This document shows positions 1-8,070 of a DNA stretch of 15,291 nucleotides, piece by piece. Made by a program: the position numbers and the translations under genes. Under the pieces are notes generated by a model. The model saw only the letters and a list, made by a program, of their open reading frames with translations, had not been told where the DNA came from and did not search any database. Position 1 is the first letter of the stretch, and each line of letters begins with the position of its first letter. This stretch comes from Sulfidibacterium sp964598065 (GTDB lineage: Bacteria > Bacteroidota > Bacteroidia > Bacteroidales > F082): positions 1 through 15,291 of the forward strand of contig CAZRAW010000052.1 in NCBI GenBank assembly GCA_964598065.1. The letters run 5' to 3'.

Positions 1-719
1 GCTTCGGTACAATAACGAAAAGTAATATCGTCGAGGTTAATATGTTCTTCACTAATCTCTATTACCACCGATTTCAGCATCTCTGGGTTTGGAATAAGTC
101 CGGTTTTAAGGTAGCCAATCATTCCATCAAGAAAGTCCACAAAGCCTTGTGCTCCGGCATCCACCACTTTTGCCCGTGCCAGTTTATCCAACTTTTGGGT
201 AGTTTCTTTCAACGACTTATGCGCCTGTTTAGCACTGTTCACTAACAGACTGTAAAAGTCATCATGTTTTTCTTTTATGGCAAACAGAAAATCGGCCCAT
301 TCTTTGATAACAGAAATCATGGTTCCCTCTACGGGGTTGGCAATAGCCTCATAGATATAACGAACCGCCTTTTTCACACCAATAACAAAGTCAAGAACAT
401 CAATTTTTTCCTTGTCAGCTACTTCATAGCTAAATCCGTAAAGAAACTGGGCAAAGATAATACCCGAATTTCCCCGGGCTCCGGTCAATGCAGCATCGGC
501 AATTGCAATAGCAGTAACTTTTAAATTATCCCGGACAACGGTTGTTTCCACAATGGAACGCATGGTGGAAGCGAGGTTGGTGCCCGTATCAGCATCCGCC
601 ACGGGAAACACGTTTATTTTGTTGATATAATTCTGGTTATCAAATATTTTACCGGCTCCGGTCAAAAAACAATTGTAGAACTGCCAACCGTCTAATTTCG
701 TTATCTTTTTCGTTTGCAA
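1..719 (-). CDS. DAK2/DhaL-domain protein (FakA-like), 3' part beyond window
   Basis: The reading frame runs off the left edge, and about 239 residues are visible. It begins with the DhaL (dihydroxyacetone-kinase ADP-binding) domain. The Mg-nucleotide motif reads NVFPVADADTGTNL (about residues 36-49); it keeps both aspartates but has ADAD where the common form is PDGD. GARGNSGII follows at about residue 79, and VVDAGAQGFVDFLDGM lies near residues 185-200. The visible end, ITFRYCTEA, matches the start of the middle domain that follows DhaL in FakA-type proteins. Family members phosphorylate fatty acids bound to a DegV/FakB partner, and some Bacteroidota versions are fused to a DegV domain; the fusion state cannot be seen here. 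No ATG lies in the usable 5' region. I chose TTG at 717-719 because it gives MQTKKITKLDG, the expected distance to the domain, and because a perfect -7 box sits about 27 nt upstream. The more distal in-frame TTG at 756-758 would lie upstream of that promoter. Confidence 0.8.
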   Translation of the reverse strand, partial: MQTKKITKLDGWQFYNCFLTGAGKIFDNQNYINKINVFPVADADTGTNLASTMRSIVETTVVRDNLKVTAIAIADAALTGARGNSGIIFAQFLYGFSYEVADKEKIDVLDFVIGVKKAVRYIYEAIANPVEGTMISVIKEWADFLFAIKEKHDDFYSLLVNSAKQAHKSLKETTQKLDKLARAKVVDAGAQGFVDFLDGMIGYLKTGLIPNPEMLKSVVIEISEEHINLDDITFRYCTE

Positions 720-745
720 AGCTTTGGTTTTGATAAAAACAGGAA

Positions 746-753
746 CAAATTTA
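746..753 (-). promoter_or_regulatory. -7 promoter element of the DAK2 gene
   Basis: On the minus strand this reads TAAATTTG, an exact match to the Bacteroidota -7 consensus TAnnTTTG. It would give a transcript start near 739 and a leader of about 20 nt before the TTG at 719. No clear -33 TTTG is visible at the usual spacing. Confidence 0.45.
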
Positions 754-783
754 AACAAAGTTTTGGAAAGGATTATTCATAGC

Positions 784-806
784 AAAAGCCGGGCAGCTGG
801 CTTTTT
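784..806 (-). terminator. Hairpin terminator after the cation-chloride cotransporter gene
   Basis: A perfect 7-bp stem, AAAAGCC / GGCTTTT, encloses an 8-nt loop (791-798), 16-38 nt beyond the stop codon of the permease gene. The A/T-rich ends of the stem give a short U tract on either strand. It separates the permease transcript from the DAK2 gene, which has its own promoter. Confidence 0.55.
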
Positions 807-821
807 GTTATGCTGTAAATA

Positions 822-3026
822 TCACTCCCCAATATGTAGCTCACTGAAAAATGAAGAAGCCTTGACCAAAGCCAGCGTTCCGAGGTCGTTGTAAAGGCTG
901 TCGGCGCGTTCGATAAAGTCTTTTCCTTTTCCGTGCTGCACTTCGGCCATCCCCATGATAATCAAATCAGCATCAGCCGAGCGCGTTTTGATGATATCAT
1001 GTACGTCATCTGATTTTTTCTTAAAAATAATTACCACCTCGGCAGGCATGCGATGCTTATTTAGCAACTTATTTATTTTCACTTTCATAGAGGCTTTTTT
1101 ATACTTGTTTTCGGTAATCAGCAGAATACGAATAACTGCATTGCGCCAGGCGTAAGCCGTATGAATAAACTTCATCAGCGAAAAAATGAGACTTCCGTTG
1201 TTGGAGCCGCCTCTGAGCCACACATCGATTTGCCCGAAATTTCCAAAACCTCTTTTCTTGTCATAGTCGAGCATAACGATGTTTAAATCAAGATCTTCGA
1301 AATATTGTAACATTTGTGCAAAACGCATGGGATCTTTAGTGTGTCGCCCCCAGCCGAGCACTACTGTATTTGGCTCCATTCCCGAAAATCCATAACTTGC
1401 CGACAAACTTTCCATGGCGCCGTAAATATCGTTACAGACCTGTCTTCTTTTAAAAATAGCTTCATCGCCTTCCATCTCTTCTTCGGGAATAGCCTGATGA
1501 TGTGAAGGGAAAAGACGTTTGGCATTGGGTTTAAGTACAAGGTCGAAGTTGGAGATAAGTCCCTGCTTTCCGGCAATAAACTTACTGAACTCCACCAAAT
1601 GAGGACGACTTGTTTTTTCGCCACTGAAAAGAAGGATGTTTGCACGCCAGTTGGCCTCTGTAAGACGCATATTTTTAAAGCGGGTCAGTACTGACCGGAT
1701 GAGCGAAGCCAACACGCTGGGCCAGATATCGTCCATGGCAAGATGAAGTTGCTTTTTCCTGATTAGATAAAATATAAATCCCAGGATGATGAGTGCGCCG
1801 AACATAGCGGCCATATCCAGCTTAAACATAATCATAAAGCTGGTAACAAAGCCAATGACGCCCACCCATGCCGGGATGCGGAAACTGGGACGAAAATCGG
1901 TACTGGCCCATTTTTCCAACACAAAAGCAAGATTGATAAATCCGTAAGCCGTCAGATAAAACATGGTTACCAGACCGGCAATAACATTCAAGTCGCCAAC
2001 AAGAATACCCAATTCGGAGAGAAAAAAGGTAAAAATGAGCGCATTGCGAGGCTCATTGTTCTTTCCCTGAACTTTGCCAAGAAATCCGGGGGTAATATGA
2101 TCTTTCGATATGGCCTGAATAATCCGCGGCCCACCGAGGATTCCACCCAAAGCCGAGGAAAGCGTGGCGCCCCAAATGCCGGCAATAACGAGGAAAGGAA
2201 ACCAGGCAATCTGAACCAGGAAATTGTAGTTGGTGAGAAGCAACTGCCTGTCCACAAAAAAATTAAAAAAAACAGCAAGTGTCAGGTAAACAATCAAGCC
2301 GGTAAAAATAGCCATCAGCGTTCCGCTCGGAATATCTTTTTTCGGATTTTTCAGGTCGCCCGACATGGCCACGCCTGCTGTAAAACCGGTTACGGCAGGG
2401 AAAAAGATGGCAAATACCTCTTCAAAATTAAATTCTTTAAAGGGTGTAAAACCTGTAGCCGGCACAGAAGCTGCAGAAGCCGGATACAGGAAAAAACCTA
2501 CGAAAATAGAAATCAGAGACAAAACGATAGCTCCGAGTACTAAAAACTGGGTTTTAATGGCAAAGTTTGTGCTGATGAATGCAATGACAGCAAGCAATAT
2601 GAGCACTGCTGTCCCCACAATACGGGTATTCTGAACGGTCGGGCCTGCCATACCCAACAAATGTTGCATGGAAGGCAAATCCAGAAAGTTTTCCACAAAA
2701 CCCACGATGTAAAGGGAAATGCTCAAAGCCGTGCCGATAAACAGGGTGATGCCGATAGAACCGCCCATGGGCAATCCCAGCGAACGCGAAAGAATGTAAT
2801 AAATGCCACCCGCTTTAATCTTTTTGTCGGTGGCAATGGACGAAATGCTTAAACCCGTTGTAACGGAAATAACATGGGCAAGCAAAATAATGGCAATACT
2901 TCCCCAAATGCCGGCAACGCCTGATACCCAACCTAAACGGAGGTACATGATAACGCCGAGGATGGTCAGAATAGATGGCGTGTAAACGCCGGCAAAAGCA
3001 CCAAATTTTTTTGCTTTGTCAGCCAT
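822..3026 (-). CDS. Cation-chloride cotransporter-like permease (SLC12/APC superfamily)
   Basis: This is a 734-residue integral membrane protein. The N-terminal part (about residues 10-440) holds roughly twelve hydrophobic segments. It starts with FGAFAGVYTPSILTILGVIM, then YLRLGWVSG, the first-helix signature of the cation-chloride cotransporters (Na-K-Cl / K-Cl type, TC 2.A.30). KAGGIYYILSRSLG follows at about residue 70 and resembles the 'GGxYYxISRSLGPExG' motif of the family. Residues from about 440 to the end form a soluble domain of SLC12 type with alternating hydrophobic strands, including VVLGWGRHTKDP and ADLIIMGM. Eukaryotic members couple chloride to sodium and/or potassium. The ions carried by bacterial members are mostly untested, so amino-acid transport cannot be excluded. 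It looks like a single-gene transcript, because a hairpin follows it and the neighbour upstream is divergent. Confidence 0.85.
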   Translation of the reverse strand: MADKAKKFGAFAGVYTPSILTILGVIMYLRLGWVSGVAGIWGSIAIILLAHVISVTTGLSISSIATDKKIKAGGIYYILSRSLGLPMGGSIGITLFIGTALSISLYIVGFVENFLDLPSMQHLLGMAGPTVQNTRIVGTAVLILLAVIAFISTNFAIKTQFLVLGAIVLSLISIFVGFFLYPASAASVPATGFTPFKEFNFEEVFAIFFPAVTGFTAGVAMSGDLKNPKKDIPSGTLMAIFTGLIVYLTLAVFFNFFVDRQLLLTNYNFLVQIAWFPFLVIAGIWGATLSSALGGILGGPRIIQAISKDHITPGFLGKVQGKNNEPRNALIFTFFLSELGILVGDLNVIAGLVTMFYLTAYGFINLAFVLEKWASTDFRPSFRIPAWVGVIGFVTSFMIMFKLDMAAMFGALIILGFIFYLIRKKQLHLAMDDIWPSVLASLIRSVLTRFKNMRLTEANWRANILLFSGEKTSRPHLVEFSKFIAGKQGLISNFDLVLKPNAKRLFPSHHQAIPEEEMEGDEAIFKRRQVCNDIYGAMESLSASYGFSGMEPNTVVLGWGRHTKDPMRFAQMLQYFEDLDLNIVMLDYDKKRGFGNFGQIDVWLRGGSNNGSLIFSLMKFIHTAYAWRNAVIRILLITENKYKKASMKVKINKLLNKHRMPAEVVIIFKKKSDDVHDIIKTRSADADLIIMGMAEVQHGKGKDFIERADSLYNDLGTLALVKASSFFSELHIGE

Positions 3027-3049
3027 TTTGTTTTTTTTCGGGAAAGGTG

Positions 3050-3080
3050 TAAAAATAAGAAAATTTGAATAGTACGCAAT
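3050..3080 (-). promoter_or_regulatory. Candidate promoter of the cotransporter gene
   Basis: On the minus strand, ATTG (3077-3080) is followed after exactly 19 nt by TATTTTTA (3050-3057). This matches the Bacteroidota TTTG-N19-TAnnTTTG layout with one mismatch in each box. The start codon at 3026 lies 23 nt downstream of the -7 box. Confidence 0.35.
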
Positions 3081-3172
3081 AGCGGAAGAAGTTAACCCGC
3101 TTTATTTATCTCTAAAGGCACTAATATATTTTCTAATCACAATCGTTTTTTCGGGGCATCCGGGATTTTTAA

Positions 3173-3180
3173 TATATTTG
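3173..3180 (+). promoter_or_regulatory. -7 promoter element of the acyl-CoA synthetase gene
   Basis: TATATTTG is an exact match to TAnnTTTG, 29 nt upstream of the ATG at 3210. The region where a -33 box would fall (about 3145-3152) is a T-run without a clean TTTG. The leader is A-rich and has no Shine-Dalgarno sequence, as is usual in this phylum. Confidence 0.5.
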
Positions 3181-3209
3181 TGAACATATAACATTTAAAA
3201 TATTTCAAA

Positions 3210-4856
3210 ATGGTCAAAACAAAGATTTTACCCCCCACCGATGAAGCCTATGCTTATCCTCTTTTGATAAAACGCATACTGGCCGACTCATTAAAATATG
3301 AGCCGAACAATGAGATTGTTTATCGCGACCTTACACGGTATAACTATTTTGAGCTGAATAAACGAATACGAAAACTGGCCAATGTCTTGACTAATCTGGG
3401 CATCCGGGCAGGAGACACCGTGGCTGTTCTGGATTATGATTCGCCGCGTTACCTGGAGCTCTATTTTGCCATTCCCATGATTGGCGCCATTTTGCATACG
3501 GTAAATTACAGGCTTTCACCCGAGCAGGTGCTTTACACCATGAACCATGCAGAAGATAAAATCGTTTTTACCAATACCGATTTTTTTCCTTTGCTGAAAG
3601 GCATCAAAGAAAAGTTAACGGTTTCTACCCCCTGCATTTTAATGACAGACGGCGGAGAACTGCCTGATGAAGAAATGAACATTTCCGGGGAATATGAAGA
3701 TCTGCTGAAATCGGCAAGCGATGTTTACGACTTCCCCGATTTTGATGAAAACTCGGTAGCCACCATATTTTACACAACGGGTACAACGGGAAATCCGAAA
3801 GCAGTTTATTTTTCGCATCGCCAGCTGGTACTGCATTCTTTAGGCGCAAGCATGGCCCTGGGTAGCATTGATTCAGTATGCCGGTTTCGTTCGGATGATG
3901 TGTATATGCCTCTTACTCCTATGTTTCACGCGCATGCCTGGGGTTTTCCCTATCTCGCTACCATGCTGGGAGTAAAGCAAGTTTACCCGGGTCGTTATGA
4001 ACCCGAAATGTTGCTTCGTCTGCTTCTGATCGAAAAAGTTACCGTTTCCCACTGTGTTCCTACTATTTTGCACATGTTGGTTTCGAGTCCTGTGGCCAAA
4101 GCCATCGATTTAAGTCATTGGAAAGTGATTATCGGAGGTGCTGCCCTTTCTGCCGGCCTTGCCAAAGCTGCCGGTGAACTGAATATCGATGTTATTACAG
4201 GTTATGGCTTGTCGGAGACCTGCCCGGTTTTGAGCCTTACTTATATGAACAAAGAAGACCGGAAATTAGATATGGACAAACAGGTAGAGCTGCGAACCAA
4301 AACCGGAGTCCCGGTTCCTTTGGCCGAGCTGAAAATAGTGGACGAAAACATGAAACCATTACCACAAGATGGGAAATCGGTGGGTGAAATTGTTGCCCGG
4401 ACACCCTGGTTAACACAGAGTTATTACAAAGAAGAAGAGCGAAGCAAAGAGCTGTGGAAAGGAGGCTATATGCATACGGGCGATGTGGCTTATGTGGATG
4501 ATAGAAACTTTTTCAAAATTACCGATCGTATGAAAGATTTGATTAAAACCGGGGGCGAATGGATTTCGTCGCTGGAGCAGGAGAATCTTATCAGCAAACA
4601 TCCTTCGGTTTCAGAGGTTGCCGTAGTGGGGGTTCCCGATCCGAAATGGTCGGAACGGCCGTATGCAATGGTCGTGCTTAAAGAGGGTAAAGAGACTACC
4701 ATAGAGGATCTGCAAGAGTTTCTGAAACAATTTGTGGAAAACGGCACCATTAACAAATGGGCTATCCCTCAACGTATCGATTTTGTATCGGCAATTCCCA
4801 AAACTTCGGTAGGGAAAATTGATAAGAAACGAATTCGGGCGGAATACAGGGAATAA
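3210..4856 (+). CDS. AMP-forming fatty-acyl-CoA synthetase (medium/long-chain type)
   Basis: The protein has 548 residues, the usual length for this ANL-superfamily enzyme. It activates a carboxylic acid with ATP to an acyl-adenylate and then to the CoA thioester. The ATP-binding P-loop YTTGTTGNPK is at residues 188-197. The adenine/acyl motif GYGLSETCP is at 331-339. HTGD is at 422-425, followed by the hinge region TDRMKDLIKTGGEWISSLEQEN (about 438-459). The catalytic lysine of the C-terminal lid is K536 in TSVGKIDKK. The ISSLE-EN form of the lid motif and MFHAHAWGFPY (238-248) are typical of AlkK-like fatty-acyl-CoA ligases, so a fatty acid is a more likely substrate than acetate. The gene stands alone with its own promoter and ends 18 nt from the convergent GalT-like gene. 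The exact chain length cannot be read from the sequence. Confidence 0.92.
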   Translation: MVKTKILPPTDEAYAYPLLIKRILADSLKYEPNNEIVYRDLTRYNYFELNKRIRKLANVLTNLGIRAGDTVAVLDYDSPRYLELYFAIPMIGAILHTVNYRLSPEQVLYTMNHAEDKIVFTNTDFFPLLKGIKEKLTVSTPCILMTDGGELPDEEMNISGEYEDLLKSASDVYDFPDFDENSVATIFYTTGTTGNPKAVYFSHRQLVLHSLGASMALGSIDSVCRFRSDDVYMPLTPMFHAHAWGFPYLATMLGVKQVYPGRYEPEMLLRLLLIEKVTVSHCVPTILHMLVSSPVAKAIDLSHWKVIIGGAALSAGLAKAAGELNIDVITGYGLSETCPVLSLTYMNKEDRKLDMDKQVELRTKTGVPVPLAELKIVDENMKPLPQDGKSVGEIVARTPWLTQSYYKEEERSKELWKGGYMHTGDVAYVDDRNFFKITDRMKDLIKTGGEWISSLEQENLISKHPSVSEVAVVGVPDPKWSERPYAMVVLKEGKETTIEDLQEFLKQFVENGTINKWAIPQRIDFVSAIPKTSVGKIDKKRIRAEYRE

Positions 4857-4874
4857 GAGCTGCTCCCATGAATT

Positions 4875-5981
4875 TTATGGAAATAATTGTTTTAGGCTGA
4901 CAGCCGGTTTTATCCCGGCAAGCATATTTTGGATTGATGTTAGCGTGATATTGTCAAAAGTAGTTCGTTCGACGGTTTTGTCTGATAGTACAATATTCCC
5001 GGAGACTTCAAAACTTGCCATAGCTCCTGTTTTCCCCGCTCCAGCCAACTTGCGTTTATCTCTTGGAAAAATAAATAGCCGGTAGCGCCCGTGATGTTTC
5101 ACGGCCACAATATTTTCAGTGTGATGCTCCGGATTTAATGCATGCCACCGGGTCAGGAATACATCTGCATATTTCATTATCACACTACTTTCGGTACTTT
5201 CCAAAAGCAAAAGGGTTGTATAGTAACAGGGTAGAGAAATTCTTATCCCGTCGTCGTTTAGAATAACCGCTTTGGGAGATACTATTATGTTTTCGACAGG
5301 GAACTTTTCGGTTGTTACCTGCATGTGTTCGTGATGTTCGATGGAAGCTCCGGCGAGGCCGTTGAAAATACCACGAAAACATCCGTTGGTTCTATCAAGA
5401 AAGTCGATCAGGAACGCGATTATTTCCTTCCGGTATAACTGAGGCCGGTGCTCTTTATTGAAAAGAGTAAAATGGTTGTTAGCAAGATAGGCAAAATTTG
5501 CACCGAGGAAATATTCTTCATCGACCAGCCGGACAGGATAAATAATTTCAGCCGGATTTTGTATCCTGATGTTTTCCGGACAAAGGTAACAGGCTTTCCC
5601 CTGTTCGTCTTTATTTATCAGATTTCCGGTATCCGGTACAGGAGCAATAATTCCTCTTTCCACCAACAATTTATGGTTCTTTCTCAGTTCGCGGTCCGGG
5701 TTCCATTGTATATGAAAAGTTACCCCTGTTTTCTCATCGGGAATATCATAAAATTCCTTGTTCGTAGTATCTGCCGGATCGGCAAGCACAAATCCGCTTT
5801 CGACCTGCTGCCGGTATAGAAGAAGTAAAGCGGCACAAAGTCCGTAAGACCTCTCTATGTCTATTAGCTTTTTGACGAGTTTCTCTTTCGCAGAAGTTCT
5901 GAACTTTTTTGTTTTATCATACTCCTTCAATAGTTCGTCATCAAACCCGAAGCGTTCGCTGAGGATTTTTCTATAATCCAT
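4875..5981 (-). CDS. GalT/GDP-hexose-phosphorylase-like HIT-superfamily protein
   Basis: This is a 368-residue protein and the last gene of the five-gene operon. The start is the ATG at 5981, overlapping the previous stop as TGATG; a GTG at 5984 is also possible. Residues 131-134, CYLC, resemble the first Cys pair of GalT-type enzymes. Residues 207-221, NGLAGASIEHHEHMQ, carry the HxHxQ active-site motif (H217, H219, Q221), in which the central histidine would take up the nucleotidyl group. FPVEN follows it, as in GDP-L-galactose/GDP-D-glucose phosphorylases (VTC2/GDPGP1), and the C-terminal segment YRLFIFPRDKRK resembles their closing strand. The expected chemistry is phosphorolysis of an NDP-hexose to hexose-1-phosphate, or nucleotidyl transfer. 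The identity of the nucleotide and sugar is not visible. It may belong to an uncharacterised Bacteroidota family of the DUF4922 kind; I am unsure of that assignment. Family fold about 0.75, exact activity low. Confidence 0.7.
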   Translation of the reverse strand: MDYRKILSERFGFDDELLKEYDKTKKFRTSAKEKLVKKLIDIERSYGLCAALLLLYRQQVESGFVLADPADTTNKEFYDIPDEKTGVTFHIQWNPDRELRKNHKLLVERGIIAPVPDTGNLINKDEQGKACYLCPENIRIQNPAEIIYPVRLVDEEYFLGANFAYLANNHFTLFNKEHRPQLYRKEIIAFLIDFLDRTNGCFRGIFNGLAGASIEHHEHMQVTTEKFPVENIIVSPKAVILNDDGIRISLPCYYTTLLLLESTESSVIMKYADVFLTRWHALNPEHHTENIVAVKHHGRYRLFIFPRDKRKLAGAGKTGAMASFEVSGNIVLSDKTVERTTFDNITLTSIQNMLAGIKPAVSLKQLFP

Positions 5982-7405
5982 CACAAAGATTTAAGATATT
6001 TTAAAATCAATTCTTTTGTATCTAATTCCGGCAGGTCAAAGTCTTTTTCATAACTGCTTCCGGGAGCATCCGAAACAGCCCTATAGTATCCGGCGGCAGT
6101 TTTTTCCCAGGTATATTTTTCTTTTACCAGCCGGATAACTTTGTCGGCATATTCTTTATAATTTTCGAGGGCTTTTGCTATCCCCCGGGCAATATCTTCT
6201 GTATTTGCGGGGTCGACAAGTATTCCCATGTCATTTTTAAAAATATCACCGGGGCCTCCGTTTTTGGTTGTTACAGGAACCAGACCGCAGGCTCCGGCCT
6301 CAATGGGAGCCAGGCCAAAGGGCTCATAAAAAGCTGTCAGTACAAATACAGAATGTTTTAGAGCAAAATACTTATATGCTCCCGCCAGTTCTTTCTGAGA
6401 GGTTAGATCAAGAAAAAATACTTTATCGCGGAGATGATGCCGGTCTATCTCATCTATGATAGATTGTAGTATAATTCTTTCCTTTTCAGGTAGATTTCTA
6501 ACTTCTTCATAAGGATTTTTCATTCCGCGAATAAAAATTCCGAGAGACGTTTTTTGCTGTAACGCTTTACTTCCGGCGTAAGCCCTGACAGCCGAAATAT
6601 GATTTTTTTTATCATCGAGGCGGCTGGAGAGAATAATACATGGCTTTTTTGTTTCTACTCCTTCTTTTTCAATACGCCGGAATAACGCTCTGTCTTCTTC
6701 ATCCGCTATTTGATTAAACAAATTGGTATTAACCCCTGGAGGAATCACTGCAAATTTTCCGGCCTCCGCCACATCTACCGCATTGCGATAAAGAGGATGT
6801 GAATATTGTTTGTAACGCTCCATATCGGTAGAGGTGATAATGGTGTCGGCATATTGCAGGCTTAATCGTTCGGCCTGAATTCGCTTACTAAAGTGATACC
6901 ATTTATCTAATTTATTAAAATCGGGCTCTTTTCTATAGAGTTTATCCAGCTTTTGTGCTCCCAGCGAATGCCCTGTAAAGGTGAATGGGATTCCCGTTTT
7001 CTTTTTCAGGAGTACGGCAGCATAACCACCATCGCCGTAATGCGCTGTGGCATAATCGGGTAACTGTTTTCCATAAAAACGGATGATATTATCTGTCCAT
7101 TCGGGGATATGCTGCCACAGCAGTTCCTTCCGCAAAAAGGAATCATTTCCACAAGAAATACGTACAATCCGCAGGCGACGGGAAGTGCCGGGATAATAAG
7201 AAATTTCTTTTCCAAATTCATTACTCCACCCGGTTCCCGTAAAACGACGGGTGATAATATCAACATTAAGGTTGGGGTATTGTTCCACCAAGGCCTTGCT
7301 GATTTCTTTCACATAAACAAGCTGACCACCAAAATCCGCATGTTCGGTCAGGTGAGAATCTTTTTGATCGAAGTTGCCCTGAGGGTTTAAAAATATGATG
7401 TGCAT
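5981..7405 (-). CDS. GT4 glycosyltransferase, sucrose-phosphate synthase-like
   Basis: This 474-residue GT-B retaining transferase closely follows the single-domain sucrose-phosphate synthase of Halothermothrix orenii. The acceptor half has FGGQLVYVKE (25-34), HYGDG (122-126), FTGHSLGAQKLDKL (143-156) and SKRIQAERLS (173-182). The donor half has IPPGVNTNLF (221-230), SRLDDKKNH (261-269; R262 and K267 contact the nucleotide diphosphate in GT4 enzymes) and YEPFGLAPIEA, with the E-X7-E pair at E361/E369. The family makes sucrose-6-phosphate from NDP-glucose and fructose-6-phosphate, or, as sucrose synthase, interconverts sucrose + NDP and NDP-glucose + fructose. Residues resembling the fructose-6-P contacts (Q28, K93, K152, R175) are present. 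No sucrose-phosphate phosphatase domain or gene is in the window. It starts 5 nt after the kinase stop. Mannosylfructose-phosphate synthase-like activity is an alternative. Confidence 0.88.
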   Translation of the reverse strand: MHIIFLNPQGNFDQKDSHLTEHADFGGQLVYVKEISKALVEQYPNLNVDIITRRFTGTGWSNEFGKEISYYPGTSRRLRIVRISCGNDSFLRKELLWQHIPEWTDNIIRFYGKQLPDYATAHYGDGGYAAVLLKKKTGIPFTFTGHSLGAQKLDKLYRKEPDFNKLDKWYHFSKRIQAERLSLQYADTIITSTDMERYKQYSHPLYRNAVDVAEAGKFAVIPPGVNTNLFNQIADEEDRALFRRIEKEGVETKKPCIILSSRLDDKKNHISAVRAYAGSKALQQKTSLGIFIRGMKNPYEEVRNLPEKERIILQSIIDEIDRHHLRDKVFFLDLTSQKELAGAYKYFALKHSVFVLTAFYEPFGLAPIEAGACGLVPVTTKNGGPGDIFKNDMGILVDPANTEDIARGIAKALENYKEYADKVIRLVKEKYTWEKTAAGYYRAVSDAPGSSYEKDFDLPELDTKELILKYLKSL

Positions 7406-7410
7406 AGTAT

Positions 7411-8055
7411 TTATTTCACAAAATGAACATGAAAAAATTTATCAACTATAATGTCTGCTTTGTCTTTGTGCTTACTGATAATTTCGTGTTCTATTTCCAG
7501 CACTTCTTCGATAAAAGGATCCATAACCTCCCTGCCTCTTTTATGGCGGTCTTCCATAGTGTCAAAGCGGTCGCGATCGATAAAAATACGTTTATCAATA
7601 TTTTTCAATAAGGAAGTATAAGTTCCTTCGGCAATACATACCTTAATACCTGCCATATCAAATACTTCCGTCGTAATTCGGTTTTCAGGATAAATAACCA
7701 ACGGTTTTTCAATAGTTTTACTTCCTTCTTTGGCAGCTTTCAGATGTTGGTCTATCAGGTTCAGGTTAACTTCATCCGTCCCTACCCACATTAAATCAGC
7801 CCTTCTTTTTTTGTCGTTAGAGAAAGGGGGCAGGCAAAAGTAGTCATCCTGCTGGAATATTTTGACCTTGATTCCTTCATTTTCAAATTGTTCAGCAATG
7901 GCTGTAGCAATAATTGATTTGCCGGCGCCCGATTCTCCGGCTACCGATATATTGTATATCCCCTTTGCTTTTTTTATTTCGTACAGCAAAGGTTCCACAA
8001 TATCCCGGGCCGTTTGCCGGTTTTTGTCATTAAGATTTATAATGTCTCCCTTCAT
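7411..8055 (-). CDS. P-loop kinase of the uridine kinase/phosphoribulokinase family
   Basis: This is a 214-residue cytosolic protein. Its Walker A motif GESGAGKS is at residues 40-47. QQDDYF at 68-73 matches the 'QDDFY' strand of uridine kinases, which carries the acidic substrate/metal residue. EGTYTSLL at 143-150 matches the family's 'EGil' strand, and R170-R176 (RHKRGRE) is an arginine-rich lid like the R-x-x-R-D region. The family phosphorylates small hydroxyl compounds (uridine, ribulose-5-P, pantothenate, glycerate). Here it lies between a sugar hydrolase and a sucrose-synthase-like transferase, so a sugar (fructose, glucose or the imported disaccharide) is a reasonable guess, but nothing in the sequence fixes the substrate. 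It begins 15 nt after the hydrolase stop and ends 5 nt before the transferase start, so it is almost certainly co-transcribed. Confidence 0.75.
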   Translation of the reverse strand: MKGDIINLNDKNRQTARDIVEPLLYEIKKAKGIYNISVAGESGAGKSIIATAIAEQFENEGIKVKIFQQDDYFCLPPFSNDKKRRADLMWVGTDEVNLNLIDQHLKAAKEGSKTIEKPLVIYPENRITTEVFDMAGIKVCIAEGTYTSLLKNIDKRIFIDRDRFDTMEDRHKRGREVMDPFIEEVLEIEHEIISKHKDKADIIVDKFFHVHFVK

Positions 8056-8070
8056 AATTTGGCAATTTAT

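Noticed and set aside
42..524. Two plus-strand open frames over the DAK2 gene
   Set aside because: They are antisense to a frame with clear DhaL motifs; their peptides show no recognisable domain and no promoter or start context.
778..780. ATG on the minus strand as the start of the DAK2 gene
   Set aside because: It is in a different frame that stops at TAA after nine codons, and it lies upstream of the -7 box at 746-753.
2097..2543. A 148-codon plus-strand open frame within the cotransporter gene
   Set aside because: It is an antisense shadow of a strongly conserved membrane protein; its composition (Lys/Asn/Arg-rich, no domain) is what reverse reading of hydrophobic codons gives.
3082..3106. 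GCGG...CCGC inverted repeat followed by TTTATTT in the divergent region, as a terminator
   Set aside because: No plus-strand gene precedes it; the stem is only 4 bp and it lies between divergent genes.
4857..4905. Terminator between the convergent synthetase and GalT-like genes
   Set aside because: Only GGCTGACAGCC and CCAT/ATGG pairings are visible; the former has an impossibly small loop and lies in coding sequence, the latter has a 4-bp stem. No convincing terminator is seen in this 18-nt gap.
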